The notes: generated by a model not told the origin, from the sequence alone. A stretch of 64,000 nucleotides of DNA from Spirochaetaceae bacterium (GCA_028820215.1 JAPPKD010000266.1:1-64000); one strand, 5' to 3'; counted from the stretch's first letter, positions 41,431 through 49,851 are shown. A program made the numbers and translations.

Positions 41431-42498
41431 GTGAGCAGGACACTGGTCATCGCAATCGGGCTTTTGGCCCTTGGTACATTCGCGTGGGCATCGGCGGAAG
41501 GCGAGGAGGGCGGCGCCAGCGCTGGCGAGATGGCGGCAGATGCCCGATTCACCTACGAGAATCTTCGCGCAATGTCGGAGGCCCGCGCCTACGAGGGTGC
41601 ACCGGCACAGGGCAAGAAGATCGCGTTTGCCAACCTGTTCCTGGTGATTCAACTGACCCGCGACGTGCAGGCCGGGATCATCGAAGAGTGGGCCCTCGCG
41701 GGAGGTGACCCGGACGATCTTCTCATACTGGACAACCAGATCGACGCGCAGGTGGCACTGGACAACGCCGAGATCGTGTTCAACAGCGATTCCGAAGTGT
41801 TCCTGCAATTCCAGGCGTTCACGAAGGTCAACGCGCAGATCGGGAGAAGGGCCACGGACCAGGGGGTGTTGATGATCGGCATCGACATACCTGTCCCGGG
41901 ATTCCCCTTCATGGGAGCCGACAACTACGGAATCTCACAGATGACGGGCGCCTGGTTTGCGGATCATGTCGATGAGATCTACGGCGGCTGGGACAACGTG
42001 GACGTGGTGTTCCTGAGCTGGACGGCAGCCAGTGGCGAGAGCACGGCGCTCAGAACCACCGGTGTCGCCGATGTCCTTACCGCACGATTCGGCGAGACGG
42101 GAGTTCTGGACGGAGAGGGCTCGAAGGTGGTCAGCGTGAACGCCACCGGTCTGGTGGAGGGCGGTCAGGAGGAGATACTGAACGCATTGGCGGCGCACCC
42201 GGACGCCGAGAACATCGTGTACTTCACCTGGAACAATCCGGAAGCCGCAGGCGTGGTCGAGGGCGCCAAGCTCGCCGGGAGATGGGATCCTGACAAGTGG
42301 ACGGTGATTGGGATGGGAATCGACGAGTTCGGGACCGAGCTCATGGAAGCCGGGGAGATGGACGTCGACGTCAACTTCCACTTCGACGAGTACGCCAGGT
42401 ACCTCATCCCCGGTGCACTCGCCCACATCCACGGCAATCACGTACCGTCGCACATGTTCGTGGAGATGGAGCTCCTGGAGAGCCCGCAATACCGTTAA
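41431..42498 (+). CDS. Type-1 sugar-binding protein of a ribose/fructose-type ABC importer
   Basis: 355 residues from GTG. Signal peptide MSRTLVIAIGLLALGTFAWASA (no lipobox) precedes EGEEGGAS. The mature part has the periplasmic-binding-protein type 1 fold of RbsB/FrcB-like receptors: KKIAFANLFLVIQLTRDVQAGIIEEWALAGGDPDDLLILDNQIDAQVALDNAEIV, MIGIDIPVPGFPFMGADNYGISQM and TVIGMGIDEFGTELMEAG. Ligand residues cannot be assigned; a monosaccharide or sugar alcohol is likely. It is the first gene of the four-gene operon to 45399, with the hairpin at 42520-42564 between it and the permease gene. Confidence 0.88.
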   Translation: MSRTLVIAIGLLALGTFAWASAEGEEGGASAGEMAADARFTYENLRAMSEARAYEGAPAQGKKIAFANLFLVIQLTRDVQAGIIEEWALAGGDPDDLLILDNQIDAQVALDNAEIVFNSDSEVFLQFQAFTKVNAQIGRRATDQGVLMIGIDIPVPGFPFMGADNYGISQMTGAWFADHVDEIYGGWDNVDVVFLSWTAASGESTALRTTGVADVLTARFGETGVLDGEGSKVVSVNATGLVEGGQEEILNALAAHPDAENIVYFTWNNPEAAGVVEGAKLAGRWDPDKWTVIGMGIDEFGTELMEAGEMDVDVNFHFDEYARYLIPGALAHIHGNHVPSHMFVEMELLESPQYR

Positions 42499-42519
42499 CC
42501 CGGCGAGGGTGCGCGTGAG

Positions 42520-42564
42520 ACCTGGCGGCGTGTGACGGGCTCGATGCCTGCGCAGCCGCCAGGT
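42520..42564 (+). promoter_or_regulatory. Intercistronic hairpin between binding-protein and permease genes
   Basis: Perfect 10-bp arms ACCTGGCGGC (42520-42529) and GCCGCCAGGT (42555-42564) enclose a 25-nt loop. No T-run follows, so it is more likely an RNA-stability or partial-termination element that keeps the binding-protein message abundant relative to the permease genes. Confidence 0.5.
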
Positions 42565-42592
42565 TCAGGATAGTGCCGGGAGCTCGAACAGG

Positions 42593-43618
42593 TTGACCGT
42601 GCACGGACACAAGAGGATCCGGCGCAAGAGGATCCGGATCAGCAACACCCTTGCGATTCTGTTGGTGACCCTCGCCATGCTGGCGGCCTTCGCGGTCATC
42701 GGCGAGTCGACGGGCAACAACTTCGTGTCGCTCGGCAACTTCAAGACGCTGCTGCGGAGCATGGTCATCTCCGGGGTGATCGCGCTCGGATTGACCCCCC
42801 TCATGATCGCGAGGGGCCTGGACCTGTCGTTCGGCTCCAGCCTGTCGTTCAGCTCGGTCATCACCGCGCTGCTGTATACCAACATGGGCGTCAGTCTCTG
42901 GATCGCCTTGGTCGTCGCAGTGCTGGTGTGCGTCCTGGTGGGGATAGTGAACGGCGTGTTCATCGTGAAGCTCAAGCTCATCCCGCTGCTGTTCACCCTG
43001 GGGATGCTGTTCATCCTGAGATCTCTGGCGCTGTACGCCGCCACCATCGGGGAGGAGGGCGCCGTCGGACAAGGCTCGCAGGGATTCATGATCCTCGTGA
43101 TGAGCGACGAGTTGTACGGCTTCTACACCGGGTCCTTTCTGTTGGTTCCCCTCATGTTCTGGGTGCTCGTCGTGCTGGTCGTCGTCTACTGGCTGACGAT
43201 GGACTACACCAAGCTGGGAGCATGGATAAAGGCGATCGGGGGCAATCCGGAAATCGCCACCATCTTCGGCATCAGGACCGACCGCATCCTGATGCTGCTC
43301 TACGCCTCCGCCGGGTTCCTGACCGGTATCGCCACCATCATGATGGTCTCGGCGTCCGGGGTCGGGTCTCCGTTCTTCGGCGACACGATGCCGCTCCGAA
43401 CGCTGTCGGCGGTTCTGATCGGAGGGGTGGCCCTGACCGGAGGCAGCGGCAACGTGTTCGGCACGGTGCTCGGTACGGTCGCCATCACCGTGCTCTACAA
43501 CGGACTTGCCACCATGAATGTCGGCTCGAACTACATCCTGGTCATCCAGGGTCTCATGCTGGTTGTGATCGTAGCTGCGTATGCCTGGCGTGACCGGCGG
43601 CAGGTCGCAAGTGACTGA
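42593..43618 (+). CDS. ABC sugar importer permease, RbsC/FrcC type (first subunit)
   Basis: 341 residues with about eight to ten hydrophobic segments of the BPD_transp_2 family. Hallmarks are IALGLTPLMIARGLDLSFGSSLSFSSVITALL (the GLDLS motif, normally GIDLSVGS), IKAIGGNPEIATIFGIRTDRI and TLSAVLIGGVALTGGSGNVFGTVLG. No EAA loop, as usual for this type. The start is TTG 42593 or GTG 42599; neither has a strong ribosome site. It overlaps the next permease by 8 nt. Confidence 0.87.
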   Translation: MTVHGHKRIRRKRIRISNTLAILLVTLAMLAAFAVIGESTGNNFVSLGNFKTLLRSMVISGVIALGLTPLMIARGLDLSFGSSLSFSSVITALLYTNMGVSLWIALVVAVLVCVLVGIVNGVFIVKLKLIPLLFTLGMLFILRSLALYAATIGEEGAVGQGSQGFMILVMSDELYGFYTGSFLLVPLMFWVLVVLVVVYWLTMDYTKLGAWIKAIGGNPEIATIFGIRTDRILMLLYASAGFLTGIATIMMVSASGVGSPFFGDTMPLRTLSAVLIGGVALTGGSGNVFGTVLGTVAITVLYNGLATMNVGSNYILVIQGLMLVVIVAAYAWRDRRQVASD

Positions 43619-44615
43619 CACATCCGCGTCCGGGATCAGGCCGACAGCCCGAAGCGCATTGCACCTGTTGAATGCGAAGTCCGTCCTACCGGTTCTGACC
43701 CTGTTCTACGTCGTGATGATCGCTGCCTTCTCGCTGGCCAACCCCATCTTCATCAGCGTGGGGAACATCGGAAGCATCATTCTCAACCTCGGCATTCCAG
43801 GCATCGTTGCGATCGGCTTGACCTTTGTCGTGCTCTCCGGGCACGTCGACCTCTCGGTCGGCTCGATATTCGCCTTCTCCGCCTACATCACCGGGATCCT
43901 GATCCAGGAGGGAAGCGGCGTACCGATACCGGCGGCACTGGCCATAGGAGTCCTGACCGGCGCCGCGGTGGGCGCGCTCAACGGATTCGTGGTGACGGTG
44001 CTCGGCGTCAACTCGATCATCACGACACTCGGCACCATGGCGGTATTCAGGGGCCTGGCTCAGATCCTCGGCAGCAACACCTATCTCACCAGAATCGAGA
44101 ACGAAGCGTTGCTGTTCCTGGGCCGCGGCTACCTGTTCGACTACCTCCCGGTGACATTCGTGTACATGGTTGCGCTCCTCATCATCTGCTCTCTGGTCCT
44201 GGGCTTCACCCGATACGGAAGACACGTGTACGCCACCGGCGCCAGCGAGATGGTCGCCAGGCTGTATGGCGTGGCGACCAGGAAGGTACAATTCTCCACC
44301 TTCGTCATCTGCGGGGTGTTCTCGGCGGTTGGCGGGATTCTGCTCATGTCACAGCTTGCGCGGGCGTCCTACACCGCCGGCGAGGATCTGACCTTCAAGG
44401 CACTCACGGTGGTGATCCTGGGCGGCATATCGCTCTCCGGCGGGCGCGGAGCGATGATCGGTGTGCTGGTCGCGATCTTCATCGTCGGGTCCATTGCGAA
44501 TGGGCTGGCGGTCGTGCATGTCCCGATCAACGCCAGGGACGCGTTCACGGGACTGGTGCTGATCGGCGCGATCGTCTTCGACTCCATACGAAACAGGAAT
44601 CTGGCGGAGGCCTGA
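43611..44615 (+). CDS. ABC sugar importer permease, RbsC/FrcC type (second subunit)
   Basis: 334 residues of the same family as the preceding gene but a distinct sequence: IVAIGLTFVVLSGHVDLSVGSIFAFSAYITGIL, TLGTMAVFRGLAQILGSN, VYATGASEMVARLYGVATRKVQF and ALTVVILGGISLSGGRGAMIGVLVAIFIVGSIANGL. Two different permease genes imply a heterodimeric channel, less common than the homodimer of RbsC. GTG 43611 is chosen (GTGACTGA overlaps the upstream stop and GCAGG lies 7 nt before it); ATG 43581 would add ten residues that overlap the first permease. Confidence 0.87.
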   Translation: MTDTSASGIRPTARSALHLLNAKSVLPVLTLFYVVMIAAFSLANPIFISVGNIGSIILNLGIPGIVAIGLTFVVLSGHVDLSVGSIFAFSAYITGILIQEGSGVPIPAALAIGVLTGAAVGALNGFVVTVLGVNSIITTLGTMAVFRGLAQILGSNTYLTRIENEALLFLGRGYLFDYLPVTFVYMVALLIICSLVLGFTRYGRHVYATGASEMVARLYGVATRKVQFSTFVICGVFSAVGGILLMSQLARASYTAGEDLTFKALTVVILGGISLSGGRGAMIGVLVAIFIVGSIANGLAVVHVPINARDAFTGLVLIGAIVFDSIRNRNLAEA

Positions 44616-44616
44616 C

Positions 44617-45399
44617 ATGGCGCATCAGCAGGACGCGAAGGTGAACGCCGACGCCATTCTTGAAGTGCGCAACATCAGCAAGAGCTTCGGTGGCGTCAAG
44701 GCGGTCGACGACGTGGACGTGACGCTGCACAGGAACGAGATCATGGCGATCGTCGGCGACAATGGCGCCGGCAAATCCACACTCATAAAGATGATTTCCG
44801 GCGTCTACAGCAGGGACAGCGGCACGATCCACGTAAACGGCGAGGTCGCTCACATCGAGACCCCGATGGACGCGAAGAACTACGGAATCGAGACAGTGTA
44901 TCAGACCGAGAGTCTGATCAAGATTCTGGATGCGCCCGCAAACATCTTCCTGGGCAGGGAGAAGGTGAGGGACGGCATCCTGGGACGCCTCTTCAAGGTC
45001 CTGGACTTCGACTTCATGAAGAGAGAGACCGAGCAGCTCCTCGAGCGCTTCGGCATCACGCTGATGGATATCAAGGGCGACACCCGCGACCTCTCCGGCG
45101 GGCAGGCGCAGACGGTGGCGATCGGCAGGGCCGTCTACTGGGGAGGCAAGATCCTCATCCTCGACGAGCCCACCAACAATCTCGGCGTGGTGCAGGAGAA
45201 GAGGGCGCTGGATCTCATCCGCACTCTGAGAGACGAGTTCGACATGACCATCATCGTGATCAGCCACAACCTCAAACACGTCGTAGAGCTCGTGGACCGG
45301 ATCGTCGTGCTCAGAAACGGCAAGAAGATGAGAGAGCTGGTGAAGGACGATACGGACATGAACGAGATCGTGTCCCTGATCACCGGCGCGACCGAGTGA
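44617..45399 (+). CDS. ABC sugar importer ATPase, single-domain FrcA type
   Basis: 260 residues, one nucleotide-binding domain: Walker A IVGDNGAGKSTLIKMISG (about 47), Q-loop TVYQTESLIKILDAPANIFLGRE, signature DLSGGQAQTVAIGRAV (about 159), Walker B ILILDEPTNNLG (about 183) and H-loop ISHNLKHVVEL. The GDNGAGKS and NIFLGRE motifs are typical of ribose/fructose-type ATPases. RbsA normally has two such domains; one domain is the FrcA pattern. Note TNN where TAA or TSA is usual. It starts 1 nt after the permease stop. The next gene is convergent, with stops 1 nt apart. Confidence 0.9.
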   Translation: MAHQQDAKVNADAILEVRNISKSFGGVKAVDDVDVTLHRNEIMAIVGDNGAGKSTLIKMISGVYSRDSGTIHVNGEVAHIETPMDAKNYGIETVYQTESLIKILDAPANIFLGREKVRDGILGRLFKVLDFDFMKRETEQLLERFGITLMDIKGDTRDLSGGQAQTVAIGRAVYWGGKILILDEPTNNLGVVQEKRALDLIRTLRDEFDMTIIVISHNLKHVVELVDRIVVLRNGKKMRELVKDDTDMNEIVSLITGATE

Positions 45400-45400
45400 G

Positions 45401-46444
45401 TTAGGCGACCGGCGACGCCTCGGCGAGGATCCGCTCGGCCTTCTGCGCCTGCTCGGAGTCGGGGTGCATGGTGACGATCCGCTGCAGGTGCAGCCGTGCC
45501 AGCGGGTCGCCGCTGCGCGCCCGCTCGACCGCCTCGGCGAAGCCCTTCTCCTGGAAGCTGGTGTCCTTGTCGATCACCTCGAACTCGTAGTCGTGCCAGT
45601 AGTAGCGCAGGTCTTCCGAGCCGCTCCAGCCGGCGTAGACCTGGTCCCACGACAGCGGCTGGTGGCCGGACAGATGGGGGTCGAGCATGTGGTCGGTCAC
45701 CGGGGAGCCCATGCGCTGGTAGCGGTTGTCGAGCGAGATGCGCAGCCGGTCCGGCGTCACGTTCTGAAGGGCGCCGTGGATGGTCAGGGCGTGGAAGAAC
45801 AGCACGTCCCCGTGCTGATAATCGGTGGACACCCAGCCGTCCGGGTGCTCCTCCGGGTCGATGCTGAGGCTGCCGGCACCGAGGGAGAAATGGTGATCGA
45901 CCACGCGGCCGACGCGGTGCGAGCCCGGCAGCACGGCCAGGCCGCCCAGGTCGCGCGGACAGTCGCCGACCGGATGCCAGCAGGAGTACACGTCCATGCT
46001 GCTCTGGAAGTGGACGAAGTCCTGGTGGATGGGCGTGGTGTGCTCCGTGAACTGCGGGAACCAGATCCGCGCGATCTTGTGCGGGAACGCGAACACGGGG
46101 CCGCCGATGACCTTGGCAAGCACGTCCAGGACCTCCGGCCAGTGCCCGGCGCGGTGGAAGCTCTCCAGCCGGTACACCTGGTGGTACACGTCCACGTAGT
46201 CGAGGTCGCCTTCCGTGCAGCGCCGGTCCGGGTCGGCGATGCCGTCCATGGGATCGGTACCCGGCGCCAGCCAGCCGTTGCCGGCGATGACCTCCAGCAT
46301 GTCGCGGCGCAGGGCCGTCAGCCGGCCGGGGTCGAGGAGGCCGCGGAAGAACAGGTAGCCCTCGTCGTCCATGCGCCGCCGCAGCTCAGCCTCGTCGGCC
46401 AGCGCGTCGTTGGAGGCACGAAACTCGCCAAAGCTCTCGATCAT
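45401..46444 (-). CDS. Phytanoyl-CoA-dioxygenase-family Fe(II)/2-oxoglutarate oxygenase (copy 1)
   Basis: 347 residues. The iron site is HQDFVHF (H-x-D) and the distal His of FFHALTIHGALQNVT; the 2-oxoglutarate-binding Arg follows in PDRLRISLDNRYQR. The N-terminal part (DEGYLFFRGLLDPGRLTALRRDMLEVI) is the typical PhyH start. An extra C-terminal ~70-residue helical tail contains EAVERARSGDPLARLHLQRIVTMHPDSEQAQKAERIL. The substrate is unknown. ATG 46444 is leaderless-looking, with CATAAT 7 nt upstream. The longer frame to 46552 overlaps the VapC remnant region. Confidence 0.85.
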   Translation of the reverse strand: MIESFGEFRASNDALADEAELRRRMDDEGYLFFRGLLDPGRLTALRRDMLEVIAGNGWLAPGTDPMDGIADPDRRCTEGDLDYVDVYHQVYRLESFHRAGHWPEVLDVLAKVIGGPVFAFPHKIARIWFPQFTEHTTPIHQDFVHFQSSMDVYSCWHPVGDCPRDLGGLAVLPGSHRVGRVVDHHFSLGAGSLSIDPEEHPDGWVSTDYQHGDVLFFHALTIHGALQNVTPDRLRISLDNRYQRMGSPVTDHMLDPHLSGHQPLSWDQVYAGWSGSEDLRYYWHDYEFEVIDKDTSFQEKGFAEAVERARSGDPLARLHLQRIVTMHPDSEQAQKAERILAEASPVA

Positions 46445-46451
46445 GGAGCCG

Positions 46452-46480
46452 ATTATGCCACGAGTCCCGTTCGGTGCCGA
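46452..46480 (-). promoter_or_regulatory. Promoter of the PhyH copy 1 gene
   Basis: On the minus strand TCGGCA (46475-46480), a 17-nt spacer and CATAAT (46452-46457, five of six consensus bases) end 7 nt before the ATG. No Shine-Dalgarno is present. Confidence 0.4.
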
Positions 46481-46484
46481 AGGG

Positions 46485-46759
46485 CTATCGCGGTCCGCCA
46501 AGCAATACCTGCACGGCAAGACCGGGTACGCGGGCAAAGTGCCGCGTGTCACCGGTCACGACATCGTCGTCTCGGGACAACGTGGTCGCCGCGATGAGAA
46601 GATCCAAAGTGGGGCTTGGGAGACCCGCAGCTCTAGATTCGTGTCGACCTCTCCGAAGATGCGGGCGACCGCGAGAGTTATGGGAACGACCGGCACCGCC
46701 GGTGGCAGGCCGCGCTGCTCGGCGTGGATGGCGACCGTCGAGTCGATCAGGAGTCCCAC
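46485..46759 (-). pseudogene. VapC-type PIN toxin remnant, internally deleted and frameshifted
   Basis: From GTG 46759 one frame reads GLLIDSTVAIHAEQRG, the N-terminal strand of a PIN domain with its first Asp, then VPVVPITLAVARIFGEVDTNLE, which belongs about 50 residues further on. A second frame reads PSPTLDLLIAATTLSRDDDVV and TGDTRHFARVPGLAVQVL, the C-terminal part with the DLLIAAT catalytic region, ending at 46485. Both an internal deletion and a 1-nt shift are needed, so the toxin is dead. The neighbouring antitoxin stop overlaps its GTG. Confidence 0.65.
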
Positions 46760-46896
46760 GGGTGCCGGTGCTCGATCGGCTCTCCGGCAAGAATCTCCAA
46801 CAGGTCGTCGCCAAAGCGGCCGTCCAGAACCACGGGCGGCCGCGCGCGGAGCAGGCACTCGGACGCACGCCGTGTCTTCGTGTCAATCAGTGCATG
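46747..46896 (-). pseudogene. Remnant of the antitoxin partner of the VapC fragment
   Basis: An open frame ending at TGA 46747-46749 reads LIDTKTRRASECLL and then VVLDGRFGDDLLEILAGEPIEHRHPWDS. Its end overlaps the toxin GTG, as in intact vapBC operons. No start codon or DNA-binding N-terminus is recognisable upstream, so it is probably truncated. Confidence 0.4.
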
Positions 46897-46949
46897 CGGC
46901 TCGAACGGACGCCGCGGCTTCCTGTACCGTGGGGGGGACGAGCGCTACC

Positions 46950-47300
46950 ATGGCGATCATCGAACCGGCAACTCCGTCCAGCCGTGCGGCCCCTCCGTCG
47001 CTCGACCAGATTCGCCCGAGGCTGGCCGAGTTCTGCGCCGGCCATGGGATCAGGAGAGCGATCGCCTTCGGTTCCTTTGCGCGTGGTACGCAGACCCGGA
47101 GGAGCGATCTCGACCTGGTGATCGTCATGGATACGAAGAAGCGGTTCCTCGACCGATACGACGAGGTGAACGCCATCCATGATGAGGTGCCGGGGGTGCA
47201 TGTCGAGATGCTGATCTACACCGAGGACGAGTTGCGTGCCATAGCCCACCGGCCGTTCATGCGCCAGATACTGCGGGAAGGCGTCGTCGTTTATGAGTGA
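46950..47300 (+). CDS. MNT-type minimal nucleotidyltransferase (antitoxin-like)
   Basis: 116 residues. IRRAIAFGSFARGTQTRRSDLDLVIVMDTKKRFLDRYDEV carries the GS-x-F-A-R-G and D-x-D motifs of the pol-beta-type nucleotidyltransferase fold, and VHVEMLIYTEDEL supplies the third acidic strand. Such proteins AMPylate and neutralise a partner HEPN toxin. The HEPN gene at 47293 overlaps the stop by 8 nt. The ATG at 46950 is chosen because similarity begins shortly after; the longer frame to 46371 runs over other genes. Confidence 0.85.
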   Translation: MAIIEPATPSSRAAPPSLDQIRPRLAEFCAGHGIRRAIAFGSFARGTQTRRSDLDLVIVMDTKKRFLDRYDEVNAIHDEVPGVHVEMLIYTEDELRAIAHRPFMRQILREGVVVYE

Positions 47301-47778
47301 GGAGAAGAACCACGCCGAAGCGGTGCGGTGGCTGGAAACGGCGCGCGGTGACCTCACGACGGCGCGCGTCCTGCTCTCCAACGAGCGCTACGCGCACGCC
47401 TGCTTCCATGCGCAGCAAGCTGCCGAGAAGGCGATGAAGAGCCTGTGGTATTCGCTCGATCGTGATCCGTGGGGCCACTCGGTGCGCAAGTTGATCGATG
47501 ACTTGAAGGAGCTCCACGCGGACTACTACGGCCGCTTGCAGGACATCGTTCCCATGGCCGCCGAGTTGGACCGCCTTTACATCCCGACTCGATACCCCAA
47601 CGGCTTGCCGGACATCCTCCCTGACCAAGCGTACTTCGAGAGGGATGCGGAACGCGCGCTTGAGCTTGCGGAGCGGCTGATCGACCGCATCGATCATCTC
47701 CGCGGTCAGGTCAGCCCGCCGCCCTGTGAAGATTCGACGGAACCGCCCGACGCCACGCCAGCCGGCGGCCGACCTTGA
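47293..47778 (+). CDS. HEPN-domain protein, partner of the MNT nucleotidyltransferase
   Basis: 161 residues, all-helical. NHAEAVRWLETARGDLTTARVLLSNERYAHACFHAQQAAEKAMKSLWY is the HEPN core helix pair with the conserved Q-Q-A-A-E-K motif, and RYPNGLPDILPDQAYFERDAERALELAERLIDRI the last helix. Some HEPN proteins are RNases with an R-x4-6-H motif; here no such motif stands out, so it may be of the type that only pairs with MNT. The last ~20 residues are Pro/Gly-rich. The start overlaps the MNT stop (ATGAGTGA). Confidence 0.85.
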   Translation: MSEEKNHAEAVRWLETARGDLTTARVLLSNERYAHACFHAQQAAEKAMKSLWYSLDRDPWGHSVRKLIDDLKELHADYYGRLQDIVPMAAELDRLYIPTRYPNGLPDILPDQAYFERDAERALELAERLIDRIDHLRGQVSPPPCEDSTEPPDATPAGGRP

Positions 47779-47802
47779 CACGGGGGCCGTCGCTTCTAGG
47801 CT
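47775..47802 (+). promoter_or_regulatory. Promoter of the TauD-like gene
   Basis: TTGACA (47775-47780, full consensus), a 16-nt spacer and TAGGCT (47797-47802) end 16 nt before ATG 47819. The TAGGxT -10 recalls that at 41393-41398. The -35 overlaps the HEPN stop codon. Confidence 0.5.
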
Positions 47803-47818
47803 ACCGGGAGAGGTTCCG

Positions 47819-48826
47819 ATGAAGTACGAGTACGAGGAGCTGGGCAACGGCGTGGCGGTTCCGTGCCTGCACATCGACCTGGGCGGAGCGAACGGGCCGC
47901 GGGCCGGCAGGCAGATCAGGGACCGGATCTTCGACATCGTCGACCGGGAAGGGGCTCTGCTGTTCCGCGGCGCCGGGATCGACGGCCCGCGCGGATATGC
48001 CGGGTTTCTGGCGGCGATCGGCTTCCGCCACCACTCCTACGTGGGCGGCACCGCGCCGCGCACGGACCTCGGACGCGGCGTGTACACCGCGACCGACCTG
48101 CCTCCGGACACGACCGTGATGATCCACCAGGAGATGAGCTACCTGGACGATGTCCCCGACTACGTCTCCTTCTACTGCCACGTGCCGCCCGGGAACGGCC
48201 AGAAGACGAACCTGATCGGCGACATGCGCCGCCTGTCCGCGGAGCTGCCGGATGAGCTCAGACGGAAGTACCACGGAAGGCGCGCCCGCTTGCGCCGCAC
48301 GCTGCGCACCGAGGGGAGCGAGCGGGTCGTCTCCCGCAGGGAGCGGAGCTGGCAGGAGGTCCTGGGCACCGGCGACCGGAGGGAGGCGAAGGCCCTCGCC
48401 GCGCGCAAGGGCTGGGACCTGACCTGGACCGCCGACGACTCGCTGATTTTCCTGCAGGAGCCGGCACGCTTCTTCCGGCCGCATCCCGTGCACGGCGAGA
48501 TGTGGTGCAGCCAGGGACTGCACTACCAGCCGACGGGCCGGCGCCTGGTCGCCGAGCGCGACGGCAGGATGGGAGACGCCCTGCGGATCGCCACGGCCAT
48601 GCGGGAGGAACCGGACAGCCTGGACGCCATGGTCATGGAGGACGGCAGCGAGGTGCCGCCGGAGGACTGCGCGGCCTGGTTCGAGCTCTGCTCGGCGGCG
48701 CAGGTCGCCTACGCGCTCGGCCGGGGCGAGATGATCATCCTGGACAACATGCTCATGGCGCACGGCCGATCGACCTTCACGGGCACGCGCACCATGTACG
48801 CGGCCCTGGGCGACCGCGCGGATTGA
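47819..48826 (+). CDS. TauD/TfdA (SyrP-like) Fe(II)/2-oxoglutarate oxygenase
   Basis: 335 residues. HQEMSYLDDVPDYVSFYC provides H-x-E, the SyrP-type variant of the H-x-D iron ligand pair; MILDNMLMAHGRSTFTGTR provides the distal His and the 2-oxoglutarate-binding Arg. REGALLFRGAGIDGPRGYAGFLAAIG is the typical N-terminal strand. SyrP-like enzymes hydroxylate amino acids or natural-product precursors. ATG 47819 with GGGAGAGG upstream is used; a longer frame to 47726 overlaps the HEPN gene. Confidence 0.85.
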   Translation: MKYEYEELGNGVAVPCLHIDLGGANGPRAGRQIRDRIFDIVDREGALLFRGAGIDGPRGYAGFLAAIGFRHHSYVGGTAPRTDLGRGVYTATDLPPDTTVMIHQEMSYLDDVPDYVSFYCHVPPGNGQKTNLIGDMRRLSAELPDELRRKYHGRRARLRRTLRTEGSERVVSRRERSWQEVLGTGDRREAKALAARKGWDLTWTADDSLIFLQEPARFFRPHPVHGEMWCSQGLHYQPTGRRLVAERDGRMGDALRIATAMREEPDSLDAMVMEDGSEVPPEDCAAWFELCSAAQVAYALGRGEMIILDNMLMAHGRSTFTGTRTMYAALGDRAD

Positions 48827-48854
48827 CCGCAACCGGCAGCCGGCACCCCGGGCG

Positions 48855-49793
48855 CTACTCCGGCACCGCGATCGTCACCGAGGCGCTTACCTCCTCTCCG
48901 TTCACGGCGTAGATCGCGTGATCGTTGGTTGAGAGCTTCACCTCGACGGTGCGCATGCCCGGGCTCAGTTCGGCGATGTGATACCACGGGCCGTACAGCC
49001 GGGCGATCTTCGTGCCGTCCACGTACAGGTGGGCGTGGCCCTCTCCCATGACGTGGGCGCCACTGGCGCGCTCGGGGGCGAAGGTGAAGTTCTCGGTCGA
49101 CAGCGCCACGTTCCAGCCGGTCATCGCGTCGCGGTCGACGGAGATGCCGACCGTGGGCGCCGTCGTGCCGGCCGGTACCTCGAAGGCCGTCTCGTGATCG
49201 TGAGCGCCATGGTCGTGGGCGGCGGCGTCATGCACCATGCTGTCGCTGGCGTGCTCCACCCGAACCTCTTCGAGCAGGACGCCCCAGGTCTTGCCGGGGT
49301 GATCGCGCAGATCGTGCACCACCAGGTCGAACGTGACCTGCGTGACCCGGTCGGCCATGACGTGCAGGTCCGCCCGAACCGGGGTCAGCTCCAGGGGGAC
49401 GTCGACCTGGTCGCCACCATGGACGGTGCCGCGGGCGCCTGACGCCAGGACCTCCGCGGCATCGTAACGGCCCACCGGCACGTGCTCACGTACCAGCTCG
49501 ACGGTGGCGCCGTCCTTGTAGCGTGTCAGGTCGATCTCGCGCGGGGCGACCGTGATCGCCAGCCAGCCCTGGTCGGTACGGGCGCCGCGGCGGTGCACGC
49601 GGACCCCGTCCACGGTGAGCACCAACGCGGTGAAATCGTCGATCGCCTCGCGATGGTCGGTGATCAGCACGACCACCTCACCCGTTTCCACCTCGTCGGA
49701 CCCGGAGGCTGAGGCCAGCGCCGCGCTCAGGACAAGCAGGCCGATCGCCAGGAGAGACATGCCGCGAGGGCACACGCCAAGACCGTGGTTCAT
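48855..49793 (-). CDS. Secreted protein with DUF4382-like domain and histidine-rich segment
   Basis: 312 residues. An N-terminal hydrophobic segment (MSLLAIGLLVLSAALASASG) serves as signal peptide. VVVLITDHREAIDDFTALVLTVDGVRVHR is the DUF4382 start, a domain of bacterial lipoprotein-like surface proteins. A segment around residue 200 is rich in His/Asp (MVHDAAAHDHGAHDHETA) and could bind metal. The end, GHAHLYVDGTKIARLYGPWYHIAELSPGMRTVEVKLSTNDHAIYAV, resembles a DUF4399-type strand set. ATG 49793 or 49760 are both possible starts and neither has a Shine-Dalgarno. It is divergent from the PhyH gene at 49870 across the palindrome at 49838. Confidence 0.65.
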   Translation of the reverse strand: MNHGLGVCPRGMSLLAIGLLVLSAALASASGSDEVETGEVVVLITDHREAIDDFTALVLTVDGVRVHRRGARTDQGWLAITVAPREIDLTRYKDGATVELVREHVPVGRYDAAEVLASGARGTVHGGDQVDVPLELTPVRADLHVMADRVTQVTFDLVVHDLRDHPGKTWGVLLEEVRVEHASDSMVHDAAAHDHGAHDHETAFEVPAGTTAPTVGISVDRDAMTGWNVALSTENFTFAPERASGAHVMGEGHAHLYVDGTKIARLYGPWYHIAELSPGMRTVEVKLSTNDHAIYAVNGEEVSASVTIAVPE

Positions 49794-49837
49794 GGTGAGG
49801 TAGTCTGCCGGGATTCGCGACGCATGCGGTGGCAGCG

Positions 49838-49851
49838 TTCGGTCGACCGAA
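49838..49851. promoter_or_regulatory. Perfect 14-bp palindrome, candidate operator
   Basis: TTCGGTCGACCGAA lies in the 76-nt divergent gap between the DUF4382-like gene (start 49793) and the PhyH gene (start 49870), directly before the TATAGA -10-like box at 49855-49860, which ends 9 nt from ATG 49870. A regulator bound here could control both genes. Confidence 0.45.
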
